Of a DNA stretch of 64,000 bases, positions 1 through 12,000 are shown one piece after another (position 1 is the first letter of the stretch; every line of letters begins with the position of its first letter). The notes under the pieces are model-generated. The model was given only the letters and a program-made list of their open reading frames with translations. It ran no database searches and was not told the DNA's origin. This DNA is from Undaria pinnatifida (taxonomy: Eukaryota > Sar > Phaeophyceae > Laminariales > Alariaceae): positions 2,605,416-2,669,415 of the forward strand of contig JABAKD010000030.1 of the NCBI GenBank assembly GCA_012845835.1. Direction: 5' to 3'. Both the position numbers and the translations under genes were made by a program.

Positions 1-189
1 GGCGAAAAAGGTTTTTCTCATTATTGGTGGATATGGTGGGGTTCGAACCCACGATCCTCAAAAACCCGTAGTCTGTCGACGACGCCATTTGTTAAGGGAG
101 TAGAGGGTATTGTTTTATGTACAGCAGTCCGTTTGACCACCGGTAAAAGGCTCGCCGGTTGCCCGTAGACCCAAAAGCTAAGCCTTACA
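1..189 (-). repeat. TRIM-1 copy cut by the left edge: LTR, primer-binding-like site and tRNA T-arm-like sequence
   Basis: Read on the minus strand, an LTR-like repeat of about 100 bp (positions 189 to 90) starts TGTAAGGCTTAG and ends TTAACA. Two bases later comes TGGCGTCGTCGACAG (88-74), in the place of a primer-binding site. A T-arm-like stretch, GTGGGTTCGAACCCCAC, lies at about 36-55. The same order is seen in the complete copy at 59544-59938. The internal region runs off the window edge. The T-arm match alone could suggest a tRNA gene, but no acceptor or anticodon stem can be folded, so this is read as part of the element. Confidence 0.55.
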
Positions 190-199
190 AAATGAGCCA

Positions 200-1176
200 C
201 ACCCGCAAGAGTGACTGCCGCACCCTCACAGAAATACTTTATGAGGCGATTTGCTTATTGGTGTTGCAGCGTAGCTAACCGTTCTTTCCCTGTTTGCGGA
301 CGCATGTCGCAAACTTAGAAACAGCATGGAGTTTTTGGAAGACCGCGGACGGAAAAAGGGAGGCCAATCGCGCGAGAGCGCGAGCGACTCCCCTAGCCCC
401 CCTCTGCACAAGAAAAAAAAATCGACAAAAGTCACCCTCCCTGCCGTGGGAACCACGATCAGACTTCTGTCAGAAATATCTTCGCCGTCCTTCTCGTCTT
501 CCTCGCTGGTAATACTGCCGTCTCATTGCAAGGTCTGGTCTCTTCCTAGATTACTCAGTATATATCGCTGTCGCTATCTACTGGGGTCCCCGCCCTGGAG
601 TCCTTCCTCGCGTTCTCGTCGGCCCTCCCCCCAACCCCCCCCTTCTCTTCACGCCTCTACACGCGCTCCTGCTCCCTTTCCGCCTTTCACGAGAGCAATC
701 AATGCTGCTTCTCTCGTCTTCCAAACCGCTTTCTGTCACACCATCCTTTCTTTCATGTCCCCCCCCGCGTCCTCTCCCTCCTCTCGTTCTTCCCCTGCTC
801 TTCATCGCTCTCCCTCTCATCGCTGTCTTCATTTTGCCTCCATCCTGTGTGCATATGTTCAAGGCTCCCCTGACACATGCTACGTTAAAGGTGGTGGTGG
901 TTGTCCACGTGAACACGGCAGTTAGGATCCATTTTATGTGAGGGATTTTCATGTGTTGATGATGGATTTATGTATAATGTGTAAGGGGGCACTCGGCGGG
1001 AGGAATGGGAGGTTTATTTTGCCGAATGATTTCTTGCATGAATTCGCCATGAGCTGTCACGCAACGGCTGGATGATACAAGAGAGAGTTATATGTACCAA
1101 CAGACGTCTGGAGTCACCACCACGCCTTCCCGCACCGGCTGTGTACACCTTTAGAGACCAATCAACTAGGTGCGCA
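200..1176. other. No gene recognised; pyrimidine-rich stretch
   Basis: ORFs here are short, conflict between strands and are dominated by Ser/Pro or Arg/Gly from C/T-rich DNA (about 590-830). No splice-bounded exon, RNA gene or shared repeat was seen. Confidence 0.4.
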
Positions 1177-1239
1177 TCACTTTTTTTTTGTTCACCGAGG
1201 TTCTCCTTGTTTGAAAAGCTATTTCTCTTTTTTCGTTTT

Positions 1240-1556
1240 TTTCTTTGTCCCACACATCTACTTTCCAGCCTCTGGACAAGCCGTGTGGTCACAGGTGGTG
1301 TCGTCCCTTCTTCCCCCCGGTTGGTTCTTGCCTTCAACTTTGATCGCGCATAGGGTTCAGCAATCCCACTGCTCGTCGATTTTTCATCGAGTGTTTCTAA
1401 CTCACGCTCTCGCGCTTTCCGCACGTCAATTTGAGCACAAGAAGAAGTCCCCACGAATTTATACGAGTATGCACTCGGGGGGATTCGAACTCACGAAACT
1501 GACCTATACCAAGCTCGAGGATAACCTGATACATACACCACCAGGGGCGACCGACT
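1240..1556 (-). repeat. SINE-1 copy (tRNA-derived SINE)
   Basis: On the minus strand the copy starts with a tRNA-like head (GGTCGCCCCTGGTGG near 1553) and has a B-box-like AGTTCGAATCC at 1482-1492. A conserved body follows (AAAGCGCGAGAGCG, ACACCTGTGACCAC) and the 3' end is A-rich (T-rich on plus, about 1177-1250). Head, body and end match the plus-strand copy at 62889-63216. This structure is typical of a Pol III-transcribed SINE mobilised by LINE machinery. Confidence 0.65.
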
Positions 1557-1689
1557 CTATACCCCTCTCTCGAGGCAAAAACCGATTTATGCCGAATATA
1601 TAAACACAAAAAAGTGCAATCCGCGGATGAACCAAAGCCATGGCGTGGGTATATACACAAAATCATTCATTTATTTTTTGCAAAACGAA

Positions 1690-1830
1690 GCAAGAATAAT
1701 TGATGGCGCCATTCCGAACGATTTTATTGTTTCAGCAAAACAAGGGCCCGCCATTCAGAAAAAAAAACGAAAAAAAAAACAAAGTGCTACTTGTACTTCT
1801 ATTGTATCGCGCGTGGCTTATGATGTATGT
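1690..1830 (+). repeat. RepH copy
   Basis: Carries the RepH landmarks in order: CGATTTT, CCATTCAGAAAAA, AAGTGCTAC and TATCGCGCGTGG. These compare with copies at 7727, 21390, 24070 and 54085. This copy has no PB-MITE. Confidence 0.35.
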
Positions 1831-2049
1831 CTGTTTCAACTCGCTCGATAATGCGGAGAGCGTTTGGGAGGTTAGCCCAAAAGACGCGTGCTCTGCCACG
1901 ATAAATAGAGTGTTCGCCACTTTCTTTTCTGCGAGTTACTCAGTTTGGGAGCTTAAGACCTTTTTCTAAACCAAAAACCAGAATATATGTGTGTGTATCG
2001 TCGACGAGTACACTACTGTACAGGGGACAAGGGGTCGAAATCAAAGATT

Positions 2050-2215
2050 ATGTTCTATTCTCGCCAAAACTTGGCCGAAAAGTAACAAAAACATGTTAAA
2101 TTGACAAGAAAAAAATGTTCGCAAAAACTTGGCCGAAAAGCTAAAAAAGTGTTGAAAAATTGAAAATTATTACTTCGAAGTATATCCGCCAAGAAACATT
2201 GGCCGGAAAAGCTAA
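2050..2215. repeat. Imperfect tandem repeat of about 60-68 bp
   Basis: The motif CTTGGCCGAAAAG or close variants recurs at about 2068, 2128 and 2198 in AT-rich DNA. The spacing is regular but spacer sequence has drifted. Confidence 0.4.
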
Positions 2216-2820
2216 AAACAGATTACTCGCGCGGTGCCGCGGCCACCGTGCCCGGCGGCGGGGTGACCTGCAACAGAGTGGGGGCTTCGTCCAACGGGGG
2301 CATGGTGCCTTTCTCTTATGTTGTGGCGGAGGGTCAGCCTCGCAGCTTAAATACATTTTGAAAAAAAAAATCTCAGCAGCCTGGCTCCCTTGTTACCCTG
2401 TTTCTTACTACCAATAGATGTCCTGTGTACTGCTTGCTGTGTGTAGTTATTGTATCTGTGTTTGCCGTCGCCCCCCCCCCAGTCCATATCAAGATCTGGT
2501 CCCCTGTTTTCGCCTTTGGGTTTCTCCAAGCTTACTCTTATTGCGTCAGTGTATCCGTCCCCCTGATGATTTTCCCCCCCTGCCTAGCCATCGCGGGTAT
2601 CGTAGTAAGAAAATAGATGCCTCTGGTATTTATGTGTGTTATGTATGACGTCAAATAGATGCCCCCCAGGCGAAAAATCCCTCCAGTCATCGCAGAGATC
2701 GCTGCCGACAGAGTGCATGCAGGCATGCGAGGAGTCCACTCCTTGCTTCGGGGTAAAAGGTGACTGTTTCTGCGCTCGGGAGTTGCTGCGTTGGCACAAG
2801 GACGTTAGGGCGTGGAGGGG
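2216..2820. other. No gene recognised
   Basis: Only short overlapping ORFs on both strands, interrupted by poly-C and poly-A runs. No domain, RNA gene or repeat family identified. Confidence 0.35.
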
Positions 2821-2824
2821 GAAG

Positions 2825-3000
2825 GGGTGTACTCAGTTTGTGCATGCATGGCCATAGTCGTATGACCATATACCCTCGCGTCCCTACTATGCCGGGACGG
2901 AGCACGTCGGGCTTTCACCAACCAGGCAGACATTGCTTGCACCAAGCGCGGAGCGCCGTGAGGCGTTCGGCGAGTCGCGAATGAAGGGTGAACTGCATCC
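2825..3000 (+). repeat. RepF copy
   Basis: Shares with 3528-3695 (plus), 18350-18470 (minus) and 22490-22690 (minus) the blocks GGGACGGAGCACGTC, CACCAAGCGCG and GAGCGCCGTGAGG. The function of the family is unknown. Confidence 0.5.
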
Positions 3001-3236
3001 TTCCAAGAACCGAGCGCTCGTAAGACGGACTTCAGTATCTTGTGCCTACTTTCTTGTTATATGGATGACAGCGCCAACGAGTTTTACTTTGTTTTCTGGT
3101 ATAGCCACTCCAGAGACAGCAACGGGTATGGCTATGTAACTGCCTCGTGGTTGCCTTACCACATTCACACTACGTGCTACGATCATTCCCCACATGTGCG
3201 GAGTTAGGGTTCTCCACCCCGAACAACAGGATCTAA

Positions 3237-3490
3237 CTCGATAACCATCATGGTGACCGCCCCCCCCCCCAAAAAAAAAACACAAACGGTACCTTGGTTG
3301 TCAACCTCACGCAGTGATTGGTGTGTCTCGATAACCATCATGGTGACCGCCCCCCCCCAAAAAAAAAAACACAAACGGTACCTTGGTTGTCAACCTCACG
3401 CAGTGATTGGTGTGTCTTTACAGCGTCGTTGCCAACCAACGCCCACCCCAATATGCATATAATGTTTTACAGCGTCGGTGCCAACCGAGG
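3237..3490. repeat. 90-bp tandem duplication followed by a short duplication
   Basis: A 90-bp unit beginning CTCGATAACCATCATGG is present at 3237 and again at 3327, nearly identical except for C- and A-run lengths. Just downstream TTTACAGCGTCG-TGCCAACC occurs at about 3418 and 3467. This looks like a recent local duplication. Confidence 0.75.
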
Positions 3491-3527
3491 CCAACTACTC
3501 GAATTATATATATTCTGGGAGGGGGGG

Positions 3528-3695
3528 GGTACTCATTGCATGCATAGTGTCATAGTAAGATTGTTGCCCCCCGCATCCTTGCGCTGTCGGGACGGAGCAC
3601 GTCAGATTTTCACCAGCAGACATCGCGCGCACCAAGCGCGAAGCGCCGTGAGGTGCTCGACGAGTGGCATGAAGGATTTGAGCTGCATCCTCTAC
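3528..3695 (+). repeat. RepF copy
   Basis: Contains GGGACGGAGCACGTC, CACCAAGCGCG and GCGCCGTGAGG in the same order as 2825-3000, in direct orientation. Confidence 0.5.
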
Positions 3696-4017
3696 TATGT
3701 ACCACTTCGTCCGAGGCGGCCTCCGTACATTGTGCACATACTTTTCTCTTCCAGCTCGGAGATGACAGCTGCTTCGAATGAAGAGGGGAGGGGGGCTACT
3801 TTTGCACACCTTTTTTATGACATTCAGAAGCAGGCATTATTACCGCAAGCCGTGCGCTGTGGCTATTTCTCGGAAGAGAATAGGCACTTGAACACACACT
3901 TTTATAGTACTATTAATAATGCGTAGTGTTGTTAACAATGAATGGTGCAATTATTACGTAGTGTTCAATTCCTTCAAAAAACAAGGAGTGCATCGACGAC
4001 AAGGGAGTGTCCAGGAT

Positions 4018-4284
<267 letters not shown>

Positions 4285-4659
4285 GATGTGATGTTGTATA
4301 CACCGCGACGGGGTGTCGCGGTTTGTCGCAAAGTAAGTGTCTTCTTTCGGCGCACTACGGGTATAACCATAGTTTATTTTGCTGTAGTATATGTACACTA
4401 TTAATGGTAAACACAATGATATATGATAACCCCTCCCCCCAAATACAGAGTAGGACTCACATAGTAGGAGACTGTGAAATATACAAGGAGGAACGGGATG
4501 CGTTAGAGGAGATGAGGAAAATAGACGCATGAATTTGACATGGGAGAGTTTGGTAAACAAGAGAGTGTAGCGAGAAAACGATCACTATCCTAGGAGATAG
4601 ATGGTGGCCACAGACGGCGAAACAGGAAGGATAAGGATAAGCACACAGTTTTTGTGTGG

Positions 4660-4800
4660 TATATGGCAAAGCGTAATGAGCGCCCAAATGTTGGAGGTGT
4701 CTCTACTAGGAGTGGGAACGGTGCTCCGTCTCCAAAGGGGGATGCGTGGTCAGTGGTCAAATATGACTATTCATAAGGCGAGCAACAAATGAGTACCCTA
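4660..4800 (+). repeat. RepG copy
   Basis: Shares GAGCGCCCAAA-GTTGGAGGT, GTGCTCCGTCTC and GGTCAATGGTCAAATGACT-like blocks with 22770-22855 and 33040-33175. Confidence 0.45.
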
Positions 4801-4847
4801 GCCCCGCCCCAGTGCGCACGAAAAGGTCAGCGATTAAAATATCGATG

Positions 4848-5050
4848 GCGTGGTGGATGGTGTTGTTAATGATAATGGTGATGATGGTGATGATGGCGAT
4901 GATGATGATGCTGGTGATGATGATGATGCTGGTGATGGTTATGATGATGACGATGATGGTGGTGTTGCTGTTGTCCAATGTCCGACTACCACCGCTACCT
5001 CCACCACCACCACCACCACCACCACCACCACCACCACCACCACCACCACC
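4848..5050. repeat. Compound microsatellite: imperfect (GAT)n then (ACC)n
   Basis: Degenerate GAT/GCT/GGT units at about 4865-4970 are followed by a near-pure (CAC)n run at about 5003-5050. Confidence 0.85.
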
Positions 5051-5249
5051 GTACTTTCCTGCGTACTATACATACCAGGTAGTATATACATGTTCATTAA
5101 CAACATGTGTTCGTACCATGGTCCGGCGGTGGATGGCCCCCCCGCATGACAAAAGGTAAGGGTGACAGGCTGCGTTCGCTTCGGGCCCTCCCATCCAGAT
5201 GCTCTCGGAAGACGATCATCGTCCACGGGTGGTCTTACGACTACGTATT

Positions 5250-5372
5250 ATTGTGTTGTTGTTCTCACATTAACTCGCATAATTTTAAGTCCGTGGTCAC
5301 AGGACAGGCTCAAGCTTAGAGGAATACTCCAGGGAAGAAGAAACACAAACAAAACAAGGGTGGCAAGGTGAT
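5250..5372 (+). repeat. RepB copy
   Basis: Starts with a short GTTGTTG run, then CTCACATTAACTCGCATAA, GTCCGTGGTCACAGGACAGG and a CCAGGGA block. Other copies are at 7915, 41690, 45672 and 48812 (plus) and 49695-49895 (minus). Confidence 0.6.
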
Positions 5373-5374
5373 AT

Positions 5375-6000
5375 AATGCCCCCTCCTTCCCCACCACCCG
5401 CACCATCCCCTAGACCTAGCACCACGCGTATAGCAAACCCCTACATCTATGCGACAGACGTGATTGAAAAAAAAAAAAAAATCGCCCCCCCCCCCCCTCC
5501 CCCCCCCACCCCCTCGAACGCTCCGCCCTCTCTTCACTGATTGTTCGACTTACAGGATAGGATTTATAGTTGCCACGCACGGATTGGGCTGCCCCGCCCG
5601 TCCCCCCCCCCCCCCCCCCCCCCCCACGCTCCCTCTTGATCAAACCCAAGCCCCCACGTCCTTAAAAACTCCGCCCTCCCCTCACCGGTTATTCGACTTA
5701 CAAGATTCACTTGATAAAGGATACACTTCCCTTCACAGCTGTCAGATTTTGTCCCCCTAAAAAAATGGGTTTTATAGTTTCCGCGCACAGGCTTTTGCCT
5801 AACATCACCCTGTTGACCCTGATAGCTACACTAACTACCTGTAGTTGTAAGGGGAGTCGCCGACCTATACCCTTCATGAGGACACACACTCCGTAATACG
5901 CGCGATGGGAGAATCACAAACAGCTTGCAAAGATGAGTTTCGACAAAATTTTCGGTCTCACACAACAAGCTGGAGTGTGTTTTTATTTTGATAACATAGA
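5375..6000 (+). repeat. RepA copy, near complete
   Basis: The modules in order are: CCTAGACCTAGCACCACGCG; a poly-A/poly-C run; TTGTTCGACTTACAGGAT; a second C run; CCCACGTCCTTAAAAACTCC; CAGCTGTCAGATTTTGTCCC; GGGGAGTCGCCGACCTAT; CAGCTTGCAAAGATGAGTTT; and a terminal CTGGAGTGT...TTTTAT end. The same order, inverted, is seen at 19080-20020 and 47095-48080. No protein is encoded, and the C runs vary most in length between copies. Confidence 0.7.
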
Positions 6001-6990
6001 TAGCTGTATGTGCGGTACTCTTTTGCAATGTATGGTGTATGTGTCACGTAATGGTATGACCGCACGATACTATCGTATGATACGTTTTATTCCGCTTTTT
6101 CTGCACGGCGCATCTTTGTTTACATTGAGCCAGGTTTTGCTTTCGGGGCGGCTGGTTGTGGGTGGTCTCTCGCTCGTGGTCCCCAGGTAACGTATGTATG
6201 TAGTGGATCCATGTACATATAATACGCATATCCGGAAACCCGTTCCCGGTCATCGGCGACACGGTCCAGATTTCCAATTTCCTATGCGTTCAGGTATTAT
6301 GCGGTTGATTTTGAGTGGTCTCCAGAATCCAACCGAAACATATTCTCGAGGAATGTCGGTCAGTACGTACGTGTACGTATATATATAGATATGAGATGCA
6401 GTCAGCCCGCCCCTACGTACCCCCCCCCCCGCGCGATCCACAACATTTACGCTTTTTAATGAACGATGATAGTCATACGACAGACAGCTGCTCTCTGCTC
6501 ACTTGATTGCTGATTCATAGTTCTTGTTCGTACGCGCGTATCGCCAATGTGATACAGTACTACTACGTATCGATACTGCTGATTTAAGACATTTCACAAC
6601 ATTTGGACTGCTGTACGAATGTACTCGCGTTACTTTTGACTTGATACCTCGTGTACACGTATATATAATAATATAATAATAATAATGTTTTCGTTATTCA
6701 AAATAATACCAATCAAGGTGCGTATGTATTCATACAACACGGCGTTTGTTCTACAGCAAGACAGTATGTACACAAAATATACGAGTATGTATACATATAT
6801 AAATAATATATAGACTACATATATCCCGCAAGAGTTCAACCCGCCAACCCGCGCGAACCGGCGACCTGACTTCATTCAAGGGACGAATTTCCTCGAGAGA
6901 CGCTCTCTCTCCCAGGCCCCCACGCAGGGCGCCGGCCTTCTTATTGTCCGGGCGTGAAACAGACACATATCGTACTACATACCTAAACAG
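6001..6990. other. No gene recognised
   Basis: AT-rich DNA with short TA and ATA runs (about 6380 and 6660-6690). No ORF has credible composition and no shared repeat was recognised. Confidence 0.35.
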
Positions 6991-6993
6991 AAG

Positions 6994-7111
6994 TGTTCTA
7001 AGGCTTAGTTTGGGTAAGCTATTGGTTAATCTTTGGCAAAGTGGTCAAACGGACGATTATAGTCTAACTAATACCCCCCACTAATACCTCAACAAATGGC
7101 GTCGTCGGCAG
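6994..7111 (+). repeat. TRIM-1 LTR with primer-binding-like site
   Basis: The 101-bp repeat at 6994-7094 begins TGTTCTAAGGCTTAG and ends CTCAACA, giving TGTT...AACA ends. TGGCGTCGTCGGCAG follows at 7097-7111. No polypurine tract precedes it, so it is a 5' LTR or truncated copy. Sequence after 7111 is unrelated to the other copies. Confidence 0.6.
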
Positions 7112-7424
7112 GACAGAAAGAAAGAAATAAGACACCCGCGCTAAAATAATACCAGAGAGGGTACCACACAGGTAGCACACACCCACCCCCTGGGCGAAAT
7201 TTTAGAAGAAGAGCCGATGACACGCGTGCTACGATAACAGAGAGAGGTGGTGTGTAGACCCTTTTTTGGCTATTTCGTTTTTTCCTGAAATGACGTACGT
7301 GGCGCCTTAATTAACCCAATACCGTCGCGGGGAAAAAAAAAAACGCTGGCCAGATTTTGTTTTTTTTGCATGACGATTCTCGTCGTTGTGTACCTAGTAT
7401 TAATATTATTATATATATCACACA

Positions 7425-7497
7425 CAGCTTGCAAAGATGAGTTTCGACGAAATCTTCGATCTCACAGCTGGAGTGTATTTTAATTTTTATAATATAG
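7425..7497 (+). repeat. RepA terminal module
   Basis: CAGCTTGCAAAGATGAGTTT, then TCGATCTCACAGCTGGAGTG and a TTTTTATAATAT end, matching the ends of longer RepA copies. Confidence 0.6.
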
Positions 7498-7622
7498 TAG
7501 GCCAGATCATCATGGAGGAAGGAGATAGATGGGGTTTTTTATCCGGTAAAGGGTAGCATATACTATTTTATATATATATATATATATTTTTTCCTCTACA
7601 ATTTAAATCAGTTTTTTTTTCT

Positions 7623-7726
7623 TGACGCCTTTCACTACTACTACTGCTGGAAACCCTTTTTTTTTCTTCAACAAATTTACTTGAATTTGGTATTGGGGGG
7701 GGTTTTCGGGGCTCTAAAGGGGTTGA
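7623..7726 (+). mobile_element. PB-MITE copy
   Basis: TTGACGCCTTT... at the left and ...AAAGGGGTTGA at the right, with TTGA on both sides in place of TTAA. Internal blocks CTGGAAACCC, AATTTACTTGAA and GGGGCTCT match the other copies. RepH sequence follows directly (7727-7810: CAGAAAAAAGTGGTG, TCGTAGCACGCGTC). Confidence 0.55.
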
Positions 7727-7914
7727 GCCTCACCCATATCAAGGAACCTTGCAGAAAAAAGTGGTGCACCCCCTCGATTTATCGTAGCACGCGTCTGGTT
7801 TTCTCCACAATTTTGTCAACAACAAGGGGGGGGGACACACACGCGGACAACACGGGAAAAAAAAAAAGGGCGGCGGGTTCGGGAAGACTCCATCGATCGA
7901 GGTATTTCGATGTT

Positions 7915-7981
7915 GTCGTTGTTGTTGTTGTTGTTGTTGTTGTGGGTGTTGTGGGTGTTGTGGGTGTTGTGGGTGTTGTGG

Positions 7982-8033
<52 letters not shown>

Positions 8034-8130
8034 GGTTGTCGCCCTTCTCACATAATAACTCGCACAATAATCAAGGCCGGCAGGACAGTAGGCTCCAGTT
8101 AGTTACTCTGGTCCAGGAGTGGAAGTCTTG
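7915..8130 (+). repeat. RepB copy with expanded (TTG)n head
   Basis: About 120 bp of (GTT)n, interrupted by four GTTGTGGGT units, leads into CTCACATAATAACTCGCAC and AAGGCCGGCAGGACAG. These are diverged RepB body blocks. Confidence 0.6.
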
Positions 8131-8364
8131 AGAGTATGCTCCATCATCTGATTCAGGGAAAACATAAAAACAAAACTAAAAAAGTGGTACATATACACAT
8201 GCATATAATATGTTTGTACACACATACCAGGTAAATACTACAAAGACGCGTCACTCGGCCCCGGTTGTCGAGAAAATCTGACTACTACGCAGCTTGTAAA
8301 TTCGTCCGAGGAGAGCGTTTTTATTTTAGTCAAGTATATATTTTTCACCATTACTTTTTTCAGC

Positions 8365-8450
8365 CTCCAGCTCCACTCCACGAGTGAGTCCTGCTCAATT
8401 GGCAGACCTGCAGTGGGGCACTGTGCCCCCCCCTCCAATAACTCATACAA
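8365..8450 (+). repeat. RepD fragment
   Basis: CCTGCTCAATTGGCAGACCT and GGGGCACTGTG match one end of RepD at 18475-18775. Confidence 0.45.
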
Positions 8451-8499
8451 ATTGTAAGAAGAGGTTTTACCCCTCAGCGACCTTCCTTCTGGACATTAG

Positions 8500-8596
8500 T
8501 TAACCTCTTTGATTTACAACTGGAAACCCGTTTTTGGGGACAAAATTACTCGGATTTTTGGTACAGAGAGGGGTTCGGGGGCTCTCAAGAGGTTAA
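8500..8596 (+). mobile_element. PB-MITE copy with TTAA on both sides
   Basis: TTAACCTCTTTG at the left and AAGAGGTTAA at the right (8593-8596) enclose ACAACTGGAAACCC, GGGGACAAAATTACT and GGTTCGGGGGCTCT. The length is 97 bp and no ORF is present. Confidence 0.65.
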
Positions 8597-8614
8597 TAAG
8601 CCGTTGTCACGGGT

Positions 8615-8785
8615 AGTATTAATAGGTGTCTTCCCTTCCCCCCGGTTCATATATATATGTATATACGTGTCTTCATTTTTATCGCGCACATATAATAGGG
8701 TTCAGTACTATTATTCCCGCTCTTCAGCGGTATAATGCCATACGATATTATGCTCGTCGCTTTTCACCCGAAATTTTGCGAACTT
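8615..8785 (-). repeat. Degenerate SINE-1 3' half
   Basis: GTGTCTTCCCTTCCCCCCGG, TTTTTATCGCGCA and AGGGTTCAG correspond to the SINE-1 body but are interrupted by AT-rich insertions. Confidence 0.3.
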
Positions 8786-8788
8786 GAA

Positions 8789-8846
8789 TTTATTATTTAT
8801 TATTTATTATTTATTATTTATTATTTATTATTTATTATTATTATTT
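8789..8846 (-). repeat. Heptamer/TAA-type repeat at the 3' end of the RLE retrotransposon
   Basis: On plus this is a run of TTATTAT heptamers ending in TTA trimers. On the element's strand it is TAA-type DNA directly after the presumed 3' UTR. It may be the element's 3' tail or the target microsatellite. Confidence 0.6.
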
Positions 8847-9066
8847 TTGCCCTCCGACAAATAGTCCTCGGAAAACCTTTCCGATATAAATCGAATATCC
8901 TTCCTTAAAGCAGCAGTAGCACCTAATATGAAGTCGAATGATCGCACCATAATGCAGTGGTATCTTCCGCCAACCATTCGCCCATTTCCTTTCCCCACAT
9001 CTTCTCCTTTTATCTACTATTCCCTTTCCCTATATATACCTGGTATGTTACAGCTGGGAGTCTATC
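8847..9066 (-). other. Presumed 3' UTR of the RLE retrotransposon
   Basis: About 220 bp between the TAA stop at 9067-9069 and the TAA-type repeat, without a credible ORF. The assignment rests on position only. Confidence 0.4.
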
Positions 9067-12000
9067 TTAATCCTCATCAACATTGCCACCCCAGGCCAGT
9101 GGCCTTAGTCCTCCCGATTCTTCCTCCCTTCCCCTCGCGGCCTGACGATCCCTCAGAAATAGTCTATATCGATGAACTCTGCGCGAAATCGCGACCTGAG
9201 TGGTCACAGAGATGATTTGGAATAGTCGCTCCTTGCACACGCCTTTCCGCGCTAGGGACGATGCGTCCGTCCCTCCAACGATGCTTGCCGCTACCTGATC
9301 TATCAGGTCGCTGCCTTCTTTACCGAGGCGCCCAAAGCTTTCCACCGCGAGGGTGGCGAGTTTGTAGCTGCGTTCGTCGAAGGACACCTGTCCCGGACGA
9401 GCGTAGTGGTTGCGCTTGCGCGCCTCGGAAGTGGAAGCCGCTGATCCGTTTCGATCCGCGCGTCCTGCCCGCATGTGGACCCCTGCTTGTGGGTCCGCAT
9501 ACGTCACGTCGAGGAGTATCGACTTGTCGCGATACTCCGGTGCCGTAGCATCTCTTAGTCCACCTGCCTCAATCACGATGTCCATTCGCAAATCCCTGTC
9601 TGCGTGGAACGGGGCTCCGCTTTCCACCTGGTGGCGGACGGACATGCTCTTAAGGGTGCGGGAGAGCGCGTGCACGAGGGGTTGGTGCTGGTTCACTTGC
9701 GCGCCCGCTCGATGACACAATCGCGCATGCCGCGTATTAACCTCCGCTTCACCGCAGCATGGGCATCTCGCCGCGAGGAATTCTTCTATCCCCAGAAATC
9801 TCTTCCCCGCAGTCACGAACTCTGATGCAGGGATGGTTCTAGCTGAGTCTACAGGTCTCGCCCTTAGGAAGGCGGTAGCCCCTGATCCCGATTGACTCCG
9901 TTGCCGGGCCCTGGCCAAGTCTCGTGTCTCCTTCTCGCCTTGAGATTCGCTTGTGTCTCGCTGGGGCCTCGTCTCGGGGAGCTGGTCCAGCGAAGAGACG
10001 TACCTCTCATAACGTACTCGGTTTACCAGTTTACCCAGTCTATGCTGCGCTTTACTGGAGCTGATAGTTTCGGCGTCGTGTACAGGCAACGCGTCTGTAA
10101 TTGATCGCCCTGAGGCACCTTGTCCTCCTGCTCGGAATGCTCTGTCTCGCCAGCTTTCCGGTACGATGTTCGCCATGGCCTCCTCTGAAACCCCATGCAC
10201 ATCGCGCAGGTCCCTGATGCTGTTCCAGATGCGTCGCACGAGGTCAGAATCGGGCAGCTCCCTCCGGACTTTGTTCCCTATTGCGCCGGATAGATCAGCA
10301 AGCACCTCTGGCACCGTCGCCACCAAGCTCCCAACCGATGCTGACATCCTCCGGGCTTCAGCCGACGACAGCCCAAACCCTCCGGCCCCCGTGGACAGGC
10401 TCGCCTGCGCCTGTTGATGGGGTTGCAGGGTCAACATGTTTGTCGGGCACCCGTCCACGAAGAACGATGATTCTTCTGCTGCCCCCGGGAGATCGAGCAA
10501 TTTCTCCAACATCCACAAGGCGTTGCCATCTGCTTTTTTGCATGCAGCCAGCGATAGTTCTGGGTCCATCACGCGTTCAAGGTAGGAGGTCCGTTGAACC
10601 ATGGAGCCGGTGGCAATCAGGTTGGCTGATTGCTTGTCCGGCATGCGCGACAACATCCGCGCAAGTTGCTCCGCTCCCCCGTTTCGGACTATCTCCATTG
10701 CGCTCTCCCTCACGTACTCATCTGTGCCGATGGGCACCCCCACCACCTGAACCCCACCACGTTCAGCGATGCTGACGCCAATGCCTTCAAGAAGGGCGAT
10801 TTGTTCCGGCGTAGGTACGTGCCCCTTTGGGGGCAGGGCAACCGTTTTGCTCGGGTTGATCGCAATTCCGATGTTGGACAGCTCACGCTGGAGAAAGGGT
10901 ACCACTTCCACAGTATCGGGTGTGATTTCCATCATTCCGATGCTAATATCATCTAGGTAGGCGAATGCCTCTACACCTCTTGGCTCGAACTCCTCCCGTG
11001 TCCGCTTCAGCACCGGCAGGAGCGGCATGCAGAACAACGCTGGCCCCATAGCATCACCTTGTTGTACCCCGCTGGAGCAGTCGATCTTCCGCCTTTCTCC
11101 CGATTCCATCTGAAAAAACACGGGCGCAGACATCTCGCCGTAACATTTTGCCACGAACGGTGTAAGCGCCGGTACGCAAGTGGCTGCCTCCGCTAGCATA
11201 GCAGTCCGCTTCACTGTGTTGAATGCGTTGGAGCAATCGGTGAGGATCAGCCAGTTGTTTGCCTCGTGATGTATTCTTGCGCGTAGCGCTACCTGTTCCA
11301 CCCCCCCTCGTACTCCGACTCCAAACTGTCTCGCTTCACGGTTGGCCTCCTCCAGCCGTGGTCGCCACTGCCGCATGGTTCCGGCCGCAATAAGCCGCCT
11401 CCACGTCATCCCCACGCACACGGGGCGGCATTTTTCACCCAGGGCAGTGAGGTTGGATTGCAAGAAGAGCTGCCAGAATTCAGGCGGGAAGGCGTTTGGA
11501 TCATCGATAATTCTTCTCCAGAAGGCTTCGATGCCAGCTCCGAATTTTTCGCGCCCAAAACCAGTCCTGATTATTGACTGTAAGTGCGAGAATCGCAGAC
11601 CGTCGCTTCCCGCGCCTGATAAGGCGTTGCGAGAATTGATTACCTCGAGGGCCACCTGTGGGTCGAACTCTTCCTCCGGGCGCCAGTTGGGTACACTCCC
11701 TTCCTCCTGGTCGGTGGAACTTGTTGCCACCGCTGCTGCTGCAGCTTCGGAGACGCAGGCCTGGTCCTCCTCCGGGAACTTTGCTTTTACGCGCTCCCAC
11801 GTTTCGTCGTTCCCCGGCGCGCGCGGTTCCGCGAGAAGGCTGCGTGCTGCCACAGTCACCCCCCCTCGATGGCGGCATGCTGATGATGCCCTCTTAAACA
11901 TATCAGCGTCCGTCTCTTCTCGGGCTTGACCGATTTGCCTCATAGATGTTCGACGGGTGTACTCCATTAACCACGGGAGCAAGAGGGTGAGGTCACCGCG

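Noticed and set aside
36-120. A tRNA gene on the minus strand
   Set aside because: Only a T-arm-like block is present. No acceptor pairing or anticodon arm fits, and the block recurs inside TRIM-1.
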